Shown: piece by piece, positions 55,981 through 63,259 of the stretch
Layout of the letters: each line of letters begins with the position of its first letter
Position numbering within the stretch: position 1 is the first letter of the stretch
Notes under the pieces: generated by a model
What the model was told of the DNA's origin: nothing
What the model saw: the letters and a program-made list of their open reading frames with translations, nothing else
Databases searched by the model: none
From: Thermosynechococcaceae cyanobacterium MS004
GTDB lineage: Bacteria; Cyanobacteriota; Cyanobacteriia; Thermosynechococcales; Thermosynechococcaceae
Assembly: GCA_022402525.1 (NCBI GenBank)
Contig: JAKRSB010000112.1
Span: 62,001-126,000, forward strand
Direction: 5' to 3'
DNA: 64,000 bases
Translations under genes and position numbers: made by a program

Positions 55981-56387
55981 CTAAGGATGAACAACTGTAT
56001 GACCGCGCTAGCGCAGAATAGCTGCGGCTTGGGCTTTGCACAACATGAAGCGATCGCCTTCAACCCTAAGTGCTGTTAACTCTGTCCGTTCGGTGTCAGA
56101 GAGAGTATGTTCTTGATTTTTCTGTAACAGTTCTTCGTAGCGTGTCATGTCTGAATGTGCTTTACGCGCTTGGGCAATTTTCCATAGAGCTTCGTCTTCA
56201 AGCCGATCTAGGGCGGCAAGATCAGCTTGAAATTCTTCGGGGGCGTTATCCCAGGCGGGGGGACTGCCCACTTGAAGTGAATGAAGAACCACTTCTTCCA
56301 TTGGGCGATGGGATGGGTTGCTTGGGCTGTGCTAGCTATGCGTTGGTAGAGCGGATCTGGGATTTGTAAGGTAATTGATCCGGTCAT
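55981..56387 (-). pseudogene. Small HNH-partner gene, frameshifted by a 5-bp duplication and with a nonsense codon
   Basis: From ATG 56387 the frame reads MTGSITLQIPDPLYQRIAST, a ribbon-helix-helix-like start. At 56307-56316 GATGG occurs twice in tandem; removing one joins it to the following frame RPMEEVVLHSLQVGSPPAWD. That second frame (56008-56301 alone encodes 97 residues and could still be made from its own ATG) continues EEFQADLAALDRLEDEALWK to ILR, a TAG (where relatives have Trp), then RGHTVVHP. In other cyanobacteria this kind of gene sits before an HNH nuclease, as it did here. Confidence 0.6.
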
Positions 56388-56654
56388 AAGATTAATTTTG
56401 CCCTGTTCCTTGAATTCTATACTTTGATTTAGGTCAGTGCCCTTAATAAATTTGCTTGGAACAGGGATAGCGATCGCATTTTCTCCGCAAGGTTATACCC
56501 AACGAGGCGATCGCACTCTAACATCGAAAACTGGTATGGAAGAAAGGTGCGATCATTTATACCTAGGCAAATCACCATACTCTATATGTAGCGTACTTAG
56601 ATTTGATTTGATACTATATGTGGAGTGAAAATCTCGAAAACAGTCGGAACGCTT

Positions 56655-59600
56655 ATGTCTAAACGGGTTAAGTCGACTAAGAGAGCAGGCCGAAAAGTTG
56701 AGAAAAAGACCCTTAGCCCCCAGCCGAATGAAATAAGCAAAGATCTAGATGCGATTTTTAGGTCTCGATGGCACGGAGCAGTAAATATTCGTGGCATACG
56801 TTATCAAATCCTTTATTCTTTATTTCGAGCCTTTGATCTCTACAACGAAGAAAACGAAACAGCCTCCTTGCGTTTAGAAGGAATTGAGGACGTAGACTTT
56901 TTAGGTATTAGAGGTTTTCACTATGAGAATGAATATGTTCAGGTAAAATCGGCGGATAAAGACTGGAACTGGAGTCAGCTCAAAGGCCCGTTAGACGGTT
57001 TTCTGTCTGTTCATCGTACTGACGCTAACTGTGGTTTTGTCTTGGCTGTAGGATTTTCTCTAACAGGCGATATTGAGAAACTAACTCGACTGGAGTCTTT
57101 GCTTGCAAACGAAAGAAAACGAGTTGAAAATAAGTTCTGTAAATTATGTGCTCAAGTTGGATATTCTGAAGCTGAGTCAAATGCTCTACTTCGCAAACTT
57201 ACGATTCTTTCAGTGCCAGAAGAAAAGATTTGGCAAGAACTTCAAGTCATTGTTGCAGAAAGATTTAGCTTAGGTAGCGAAGCGGTTGAAACCTATATTT
57301 ACACGCTCGTTGCGAAGTTCTTGGAGTGGGCTAAGGACCGTAAAACGGTTACTCGGTTAGATTTGGAAGATGTTCGGGGTGTTGTAGGAGAGGCTTTGGC
57401 GCGTGAGACAGAGTTTCAAGCTTATGGACAAGGTTTGATCAATCGAGTTGAATGGAAGATAGATGCAACGCCAACAGACTTCTTTGATGCCAAAGGAACG
57501 AGAAGTGGTCACGTCGTTGCAGGACTGGATATAGTCCGACCGATCTGGTTGGAGAAAATTGATGTTGCTCTGAATGCTTCTAAGATTTGTATTCTGCGTT
57601 CTTCCAGTGGACAGGGCAAGTCTACCCTATTGTATCGGTATGCATATGAAAAGCGATCGCCTGAGCATGTCTTTGTGCTACGCATTGCTGAAACATCGGA
57701 ACAAGTTGAGTTAATCCGTAATTACCTCCAGTTCCGAGCAAATTTGGGATTGCCTATCCTGCTACTGATCGATGACGTTAGATGGCAGACTCGTCTTTGG
57801 GCATCCGTCGCTCAGCAATGTGCCGCATTAAATATTCGGGTTTTAGTCACGGTTCGAGATGAAGACTGGCAACGGTTTGCACAAGAAAGTTTAATCAATT
57901 ATGAAATCTTGGAACCGAGACTTGATCTAGAAGAGGCAAAGCAGATCTTTCAACAACTCAAGACACAGAGGAAAGTACATACATCTGCCATTTCTCCAGA
58001 ATGGGCATATGAGAAAATTGGCAAGCCCTATCTACTGATGGAATACGTATATCTGGTAACTCAAGGACGAATGCTTGAAGATAGATTACGTGAGCAGGTC
58101 AGACAGATTTTTCAGCAGCAGGAAGACCCAGCAAAAATTGAAATCTTACGGCGTACTTCATTAGCTCATGCTCTAGGAACACCTGTATTGGTTGATAAGT
58201 TGCTGCAAAATATATCTTTCAACAGCGATCCGCAGCAGACACTAAATTCGCTTCTAGGGGAATACCTACAGCTAGAGGACGGGATGCTGAATGGTCTTCA
58301 TTGGTTACGGTCTAACTCACTGTTTGAAATTCTTCATGAAGGATTTCCAAATCCAGCTAGTACAGCGCTAGCTATACTAAATGCTGTCCCCTCAGAGAAT
58401 ATTGCCTCTTTCATCTCAAATGCTTTATGCAAAGATGGCCTTGATACAAAGAGATTTATATCAAAACTTACTGAACAAGCTAAAGGAGTAGATGTCAAAA
58501 CCATTTTGGATTATACAAATGGTTTTTTTGAAGCTGGCGAACGTATTTTTTTTAATAAAAATCGAAATGTATTTGATGAATCATATAAAACATTTGGTTC
58601 AAATTTTCCTTTTCTAATCGGCATGGAATACATGCCTGTTATTAAGGATTACAAACTTTCAAGTGTATTTGAAGATTTAGCTAAGGATTCACAGAATTTT
58701 CAAGAATTAAATGAAATTATAGCTAAAGTTATTCAAGTCCCTAGAGGTCTTGATCTATGCAAAGAGTTTTTGTCTAATGTAATTTCATCTTTAAGAATTA
58801 ATACAATCAGATCTGCACATTCTCTTCTAGGGCAATTGCTTGACTGGTGTGCTTTATGTGAGTTACATCTTCCGAGTTGGAATGAAATCAAAGATGATCT
58901 TGTTCAAGATGAAACTGTTTTCGAGTTACCATTCGAAGAGTTTTGCAATTTCACACAAGGACTTTATCGATATGATGCTTCCACTTATCAGTTCTGGTTC
59001 AGTCTGTATCAAAATCAAATTATCGGTTATGTGAAGCTTCACATAGACTGCATCACATTAGAAGTCTCAGATCAAGAAGCATATATAGAATTTTTCCCAG
59101 ATTCAAGTGATAACTCTAACACTCATGAGCAGACTATGAATCGGATCAATTATCTTCGATCGACTATTCCTTTCTGTGAGAATTATAAATCGCAGGGTAT
59201 CTGGCTGTTACCATCAGAACTTAAGCTATCATTTGATGAAACCTACAAAGATATCTCAGAACATTATCTACCATTCAACTCAGATGTTGCAAGAAATTCG
59301 ATTTGGTTTAGAATTATTGATAAAAATTACCTGCCTGATAGCTATTATACGTATCAGAAAGAATGGTTTAGTGTCCGATTAAATCTATTGACTCTTGCTC
59401 AAAAGTTATCAAAGGCTTTGGAGATAGGCTTTTCTTCTAGCAAGAAAGCTAGTACATCTCTAATTTCTGACATCAGTAAATTATTTGAGAGCCTTGAAGA
59501 TGAAATAAGACATGTTTCAAGTATTTCAGCAGAAAATTTAAAAGTAGTTGGCAAAACTATTCCATTGCAATTAGAGCGAATTCTTAAAAACAATTTTCAT

Positions 59601-60665
59601 GGTAAATGGCTGCAAAGCCTCTACAGCTTTATTACCGATCTATCAAGATGGCTCAAAAACAAAGATGAATCTATTGGCAAATTTACAATAGACCATTTCA
59701 AGGGAGCACTGAGTCAACTTGATGGCATGCAGAATTCATTTGGTCAGCTATTTCAAGAATCACCTGATTACTTTGGTGCAAGCAGCTTGGACAATAAAGA
59801 GAAAATCGCCTATTCAAAATTAGCAGATCTTCTTGAAGTTTGGATTTTGAACCCACCTCATAGTTTACCAATTGATGTCTTTGCATATATTCGGGCTAAT
59901 AAAGAATCGGAAAGGCAAGAAATAATTCGTCGCGTTCAAGAGACATTGGCTCCATTACAGGAAAATGGTTTAGATTTAATCCTTCCAAATAATATTTATT
60001 TGGAATATCCGCAAAGTTACTTACCGATTGTATTTTCAGTGGATGATACATGTAGTATCGAACTTTATCTTGAAGTTATTATCTCTGAGATGACGCAAAT
60101 ACGGGATCTTGTAAGTTTCTTTTGTTTGATTCCAATATATAAAGGTAAACGGTTTCTTGAAGGAAGTTATCAAATTAGCTCAACTGATCTAGAAAATCTT
60201 CTAGAAGGTAAAATTAGATGGGAGATGCTTATACCTCTTGAGCTACCCAAAGGTATATGGAACTGCTTGCAGGAAATAGAGTTTTGCCAAGAGTCAAGAC
60301 ATCTTTTTCGAGCAAGTATCTATGGATTAATGCGCGACTTAGAAATCTTAACAAGGCGGCAAAAAATAGTTTCATCACTCAAAGGCTCTAAAAATATTTT
60401 TGAGATAGCACTCTATGATAGACATATTTCCAAAACAAAAGATTTAGCACTAGAGTTCAGAAATTTAATCATACAGATTAAAAATCAATTAGAAAATAAC
60501 TTCTCGGCACATAAAAATAGCTCTAGCTATTTAAGAATTAGAGATCTTCTGGAGGTAATTGAGCCAGGTTTGACTGAGACCAATATCAATGATATTTTTT
60601 CTCTGGGATTAGAAGAAACTACTGGTGCTGTGGATAACTTATTGAAAGAAGCGCAACCTGATTGA
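56655..60665 (+). CDS. Cap4-like nuclease-STAND NTPase protein, candidate Avs-type antiviral effector
   Basis: 1336 residues from ATG 56655 (GTG 56625 is possible, ten residues longer). Residues about 40-150 form a nuclease domain: GIRYQILYSLFRAF, then LRLEGIEDVDFL and NEYVQVKSAD, with E78/D79 or D81, Q96 and K98 as the likely E-D...QxK site of Cap4/DUF4297-type PD-(D/E)xK nucleases. A helical part to about 300 links to an NTPase: Walker A SSSGQGKSTLL (K322), Walker B LPILLLIDD (D373, D374) and sensor-like VLVTVRDEDW. The remaining 900 residues are mostly helical without clear repeats, the place of the sensor in STAND proteins. Single gene, AT-rich, especially in its second half, and unlike the flanking genes. 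Inference: it detects a phage protein, oligomerises and degrades DNA. Confidence 0.75.
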   Translation: MSKRVKSTKRAGRKVEKKTLSPQPNEISKDLDAIFRSRWHGAVNIRGIRYQILYSLFRAFDLYNEENETASLRLEGIEDVDFLGIRGFHYENEYVQVKSADKDWNWSQLKGPLDGFLSVHRTDANCGFVLAVGFSLTGDIEKLTRLESLLANERKRVENKFCKLCAQVGYSEAESNALLRKLTILSVPEEKIWQELQVIVAERFSLGSEAVETYIYTLVAKFLEWAKDRKTVTRLDLEDVRGVVGEALARETEFQAYGQGLINRVEWKIDATPTDFFDAKGTRSGHVVAGLDIVRPIWLEKIDVALNASKICILRSSSGQGKSTLLYRYAYEKRSPEHVFVLRIAETSEQVELIRNYLQFRANLGLPILLLIDDVRWQTRLWASVAQQCAALNIRVLVTVRDEDWQRFAQESLINYEILEPRLDLEEAKQIFQQLKTQRKVHTSAISPEWAYEKIGKPYLLMEYVYLVTQGRMLEDRLREQVRQIFQQQEDPAKIEILRRTSLAHALGTPVLVDKLLQNISFNSDPQQTLNSLLGEYLQLEDGMLNGLHWLRSNSLFEILHEGFPNPASTALAILNAVPSENIASFISNALCKDGLDTKRFISKLTEQAKGVDVKTILDYTNGFFEAGERIFFNKNRNVFDESYKTFGSNFPFLIGMEYMPVIKDYKLSSVFEDLAKDSQNFQELNEIIAKVIQVPRGLDLCKEFLSNVISSLRINTIRSAHSLLGQLLDWCALCELHLPSWNEIKDDLVQDETVFELPFEEFCNFTQGLYRYDASTYQFWFSLYQNQIIGYVKLHIDCITLEVSDQEAYIEFFPDSSDNSNTHEQTMNRINYLRSTIPFCENYKSQGIWLLPSELKLSFDETYKDISEHYLPFNSDVARNSIWFRIIDKNYLPDSYYTYQKEWFSVRLNLLTLAQKLSKALEIGFSSSKKASTSLISDISKLFESLEDEIRHVSSISAENLKVVGKTIPLQLERILKNNFHGKWLQSLYSFITDLSRWLKNKDESIGKFTIDHFKGALSQLDGMQNSFGQLFQESPDYFGASSLDNKEKIAYSKLADLLEVWILNPPHSLPIDVFAYIRANKESERQEIIRRVQETLAPLQENGLDLILPNNIYLEYPQSYLPIVFSVDDTCSIELYLEVIISEMTQIRDLVSFFCLIPIYKGKRFLEGSYQISSTDLENLLEGKIRWEMLIPLELPKGIWNCLQEIEFCQESRHLFRASIYGLMRDLEILTRRQKIVSSLKGSKNIFEIALYDRHISKTKDLALEFRNLIIQIKNQLENNFSAHKNSSSYLRIRDLLEVIEPGLTETNINDIFSLGLEETTGAVDNLLKEAQPD

Positions 60666-60671
60666 TTGGCA

Positions 60672-60711
60672 ATCGCCCACAAAGCTGAAACTTGAGAAAC
60701 TGCGATCGCCC
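60672..60711. repeat. 40-bp direct repeat, left copy
   Basis: ATCGCCCACAAAGCTGAAAC... identical at 38 of 40 positions to 61522-61561, exactly 850 bp away. It begins 7 bp after the STAND gene stop and borders the VapC remnant. Confidence 0.85.
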
Positions 60712-60822
60712 CTATGTCTCGACCTCCCAATCCTCAAGCTGTAAACCCTCAACCCGCTCAAATTCTTGTGTATTATGTGTCACCAGGGTTAGGTTGTTTG
60801 CAAGGGTGATCTGTAGGTCATG
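60712..60822 (-). pseudogene. VapC (PIN toxin) C-terminal remnant
   Basis: The minus strand reads HDLQITLANNLTLVTHNTQ, then EFERVEGLQLEDWEVET and stop: the standard C-terminus of VapC with the LVTHNTxEFxRVxGLxLEDW pattern. A stop lies just before it, and the N-terminal catalytic part is absent. Confidence 0.75.
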
Positions 60823-60878
60823 TTATTTCTAAGACCATGCCAAAATTAGAAAAATCTATCCAGTTGGATTAAGAGCTT

Positions 60879-61223
60879 ATGGAAGCGCAGCCACGAGAAG
60901 TGGTCTTATTCGTGACAGCAGACGGTAATTGTCCCTTTGAACTTTGGCTAGACGCTCTACGAGACAGACAGGCTAGAGTTAGAATTAAGAAACGACTTGA
61001 TCGCGTTAGCCTAGGCAACCTAGGAGACTTTAAGCCCGTTGGCGAAGGAGTGCTAGAACTCAGAATTGATTATGGCCCAGGCTACCGAGTCTACTTTGCT
61101 CAGGCAGGCATCACCATTGTCCTTTTACTCTGTGGCGGCGCAAAAAGTACCCAGGATCAAGACATTCTTAACGCACAACAATACTGGACGGATTTTCAAG
61201 CGAGATGCCATGACAACTCATAA
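60879..61223 (+). CDS. RelE/HigB-type toxin (phage-derived Gp49-like family)
   Basis: 114 residues. Matches the addiction-module killer family: CPFELWLDALRDRQARVRIKKRLDRVSLGNLGDFKPVGEGVLELRIDYGPGYRVYF, and LLLCGGAKSTQDQDI near the end. Such toxins cut mRNA at the ribosome; key basic residues (R in RIDYGPGYR, K in GGAKS) are present. It precedes and overlaps its antitoxin by 14 bp, toxin-first as in HigBA. Start ATG 60879 lacks a strong ribosome site. Confidence 0.82.
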   Translation: MEAQPREVVLFVTADGNCPFELWLDALRDRQARVRIKKRLDRVSLGNLGDFKPVGEGVLELRIDYGPGYRVYFAQAGITIVLLLCGGAKSTQDQDILNAQQYWTDFQARCHDNS

Positions 61224-61518
61224 AAGCTATAAATCCTATTTGATTGAATCCTTAAAAGACCCAGCAGAAGCAGCGGCTTATCTGGATGCCGTCTTAGAGG
61301 ATAGCAATCTTGAGCAGATCGTACTGGCATTGAAAAATGTCGCTGAAGCTCGAAGAAATCAGGTCGATAACTCCAACGAACCCGATCCTGTTTGGGAAAA
61401 CTGTTATCGCTTGCTTGATCAAGGCAAAACGCCAGAACTATTATCGATTTTAGCTTTACTCAACGAATTAGGTTTAAAGCTAACCGTAACTGCCAAAGAA
61501 GAACTGCCTGTTTGGTAA
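61210..61518 (+). CDS. Antitoxin of the RelE/HigB-type pair
   Basis: 102 residues. The N-terminus YKSYLIESLKDPAEAAAYLDAVLED is the addiction-module antidote family start, and LLSILALLNELGLKLTVT its end. The middle, where relatives have the DNA-contacting helix-turn-helix (MSKLAExTxLNRESLYRML), reads DNSNEPDPVWENCYRLLDQG, so DNA binding may be altered. A longer frame from 61066 lies within the toxin gene in another phase and is not used. Confidence 0.75.
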   Translation: MTTHKSYKSYLIESLKDPAEAAAYLDAVLEDSNLEQIVLALKNVAEARRNQVDNSNEPDPVWENCYRLLDQGKTPELLSILALLNELGLKLTVTAKEELPVW

Positions 61519-61521
61519 CTG

Positions 61522-61561
61522 ATCGCCCCCAAAGCTAAAACTTGAGAAACTGCGATCGCCC
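61522..61561. repeat. 40-bp direct repeat, right copy
   Basis: ATCGCCCCCAAAGCTAAAAC..., two mismatches to 60672-60711. It starts 3 bp after the antitoxin stop, so the two copies frame the VapC remnant and the toxin-antitoxin pair exactly. Confidence 0.85.
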
Positions 61562-61683
61562 AGATTCAGACTACTGCCCTCAATCCATCACTTTAATTTA
61601 TCGATTTGAAAAGAAACCGCGCTGGCAGCGATGAATTTAGCTGCCTACAGTGGAGATAAGTCTCACAGAGTTGATTGTGAAAA

Positions 61684-61857
61684 ATGTTTGGGTTGTTTGG
61701 TGGGAAGTCTCGGCAAAAGGATGAACGATTCGAGCAGGGTTGCCGTGATCGCAAAGCAGGTCTGTTGCCTAAAATGATGGCATCAGACTATCTCAGAGGC
61801 TACAATGCCGAGCGTTTGGGCGGGCTGGATGAAATTGTGCAGTACTTTCCTACTTGA
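61684..61857 (+). CDS. Small hypothetical protein, 57 residues
   Basis: Opens MFGLFGGKSRQKDERFEQGC and ends LGGLDEIVQYFPT. The middle, KAGLLPKMMASDYLRGYNAE, has the look of a conserved small family (R-D-R-K-x-G-L...SDYLRGYN). No domain is recognised. The ribosome site is weak. It may belong to the toxin-antitoxin island or be a remnant, but the frame is intact. Confidence 0.45.
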   Translation: MFGLFGGKSRQKDERFEQGCRDRKAGLLPKMMASDYLRGYNAERLGGLDEIVQYFPT

Positions 61858-61884
61858 GTTTGGACTCATAAGGTCAGGCAGTCC

Positions 61885-62058
61885 ATGCAGGACACGGACT
61901 GCCGCAAGGTCAATGAAGCGGTTAAACCCATTGCCTGTATGATCTTTGCACAACTACGCCAACTTCGGCAAACGATCTATGATTGCTGCAGCAATGCTAA
62001 AGATGCCCTGTGTGAGCTGATGGATACGGTGCTCTGTACTCCGAGCCTCGATGCGTAA
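61885..62058 (+). pseudogene. Transposase N-terminal remnant (IS701/IS4-like), doubtful
   Basis: The frame reads PIACMIFAQLRQLRQTIYD and ALCELMDTVLCTPSLDA, then stop. The L-(F/C)-E-L-M-D-(A/T)-(V/L)-L-x-T-P pattern is found near the N-terminus of some DDE transposases. Nothing further of a transposase follows. Confidence 0.4.
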
Positions 62059-62274
62059 GTTGACCAGTAAGCTTCTGTCGCAACCGGAGGGCACTGGTTC
62101 ATGACACCCTAAATCCGGCTACGCTTCAACTTAAATGGGGTTTAGAACCAGATCAGCCTGTCTAAAGGGCTGAAATGACCAACCTTTGTTATCCCCTGGG
62201 AGGCTTACCTGCCGTCGATGGTGCTTGCGGCTCTGGCATTGTTTGCGAGGCTGCTGGAGTTGCTGTACCCGCTG

Positions 62275-62312
62275 CTGAGAATCGCGGATCTGATTTAATC
62301 CGTGATCCTCAG
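62275..62312 (-). terminator. Stem-loop over the end of the exported-protein gene
   Basis: CTGAGAATCGCGGAT and ATCCGTGATCCTCAG pair at 13 of 15 positions round an 8-base loop. The gene's stop codon (62309-62311) is in the stem. No T-tract. Confidence 0.5.
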
Positions 62313-63145
62313 TCGGAAGGCTTGCAACCGTCGAACCACATGACGTGCTTAAACTGGTCAAAGTCACGATATTTGCCAGTCAATTTAATGCTGTTTCCCT
62401 TCTTTAGCGTTAAGGCATAGGCGCTCTGCCCTTTAGCCATTAGACAACTAATCTGAGTTAAAAATCGAAATTTTCCGACTTTGAGGACGAGATCACTCGT
62501 TGTCTCTGGAATGTCATAGGCAATGCGGTAGGTGCCAGCATCCCGAATTACATAAGCCACACGACCTTTAATCGTGAATGATTTCCCTTGGTAGCGTGAC
62601 GGGATGATGGCTGCATTACTATCGGCTTCCTGAGAAATTTGCTGCGACAGTACCAGTGCATCAATAACAATCGGAGCCGCTGTTGAAGTCGCACCCTTGC
62701 CACTCGTGGCAGCATCAATACCCGCTTTCCCGCCCTTAACCGCAGTTAACATACTGCACAGCTCAGCTTTTGCACCGTCAGCACCAGCGAACATCCCGCT
62801 CGGCAATTTTGCCTCAAGTTTTACCCGCGAAGCTCGCTCTAGGGGTGTTGCAGTAACGACGATCGGAAAAGGACGCGCTGAGCCTGAACGGGGCTGTTCA
62901 ATCAACATACTCCCGTCCTCTGCTTCCTCGACAATAATGTCATATCCTTTGCTAGAAGCGATTCCACGCATCTGAAGAATTGCGGTTGGGGGCGTCAAAT
63001 CCTCAACTACAGCTTCTGTGCTAAAACGCAGCCCCGTCAGAGGACTACCTTTCTTGACAAAGCTATCTTCACAGGTCGCCCCCCAAGCAGTTGAGGGAAT
63101 CGCCAGTGCGAGAGTCACGCCAGCCAACACAGCAAAATAACGCAT
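62309..63145 (-). CDS. Exported protein of unknown function
   Basis: 278 residues from ATG 63145, with TAGGAG 5 bases before it; a longer frame to 63214 is rejected for that reason. The signal peptide is MRYFAVLAGVTLALAIPSTA with cleavage near AWGA. The mature protein has an N-terminal alpha/beta part (TEAVVEDLTPPTAILQMRGIASSKGYDI) and a C-terminal part that looks OB-like (FTIKGRVAYVIRDAGTYRIAYDI, NSIKLTGKYRDFDQFKHVMWF). Two cysteines near the ends could pair (TCEDS, DGCKPSD). Family not recognised. Confidence 0.7.
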   Translation of the reverse strand: MRYFAVLAGVTLALAIPSTAWGATCEDSFVKKGSPLTGLRFSTEAVVEDLTPPTAILQMRGIASSKGYDIIVEEAEDGSMLIEQPRSGSARPFPIVVTATPLERASRVKLEAKLPSGMFAGADGAKAELCSMLTAVKGGKAGIDAATSGKGATSTAAPIVIDALVLSQQISQEADSNAAIIPSRYQGKSFTIKGRVAYVIRDAGTYRIAYDIPETTSDLVLKVGKFRFLTQISCLMAKGQSAYALTLKKGNSIKLTGKYRDFDQFKHVMWFDGCKPSD

Positions 63146-63259
63146 GAAGTCTCCTAAGCACAACTTGATTAATATAAACTTCGAGAGGGCTCGGCTGCTG
63201 ATGGATTCCCTCATCTCTGGCGATATAGCCCAGTCGGCCCTGGGTGTCGGCCCTGGGTA

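Noticed and set aside
56437-56628. 63-codon plus-strand frame before the STAND gene
   Set aside because: No ribosome site or family features; it overlaps the likely promoter of the STAND gene.
61066-61209. Longer antitoxin N-terminus from 61066
   Set aside because: It would be read in a second phase of the toxin gene; family sequence begins at 61210.
62131-62367. 78-codon minus-strand frame with Gln-rich stretch
   Set aside because: Overlaps the 3' end of the exported-protein gene in another phase and matches nothing I know.
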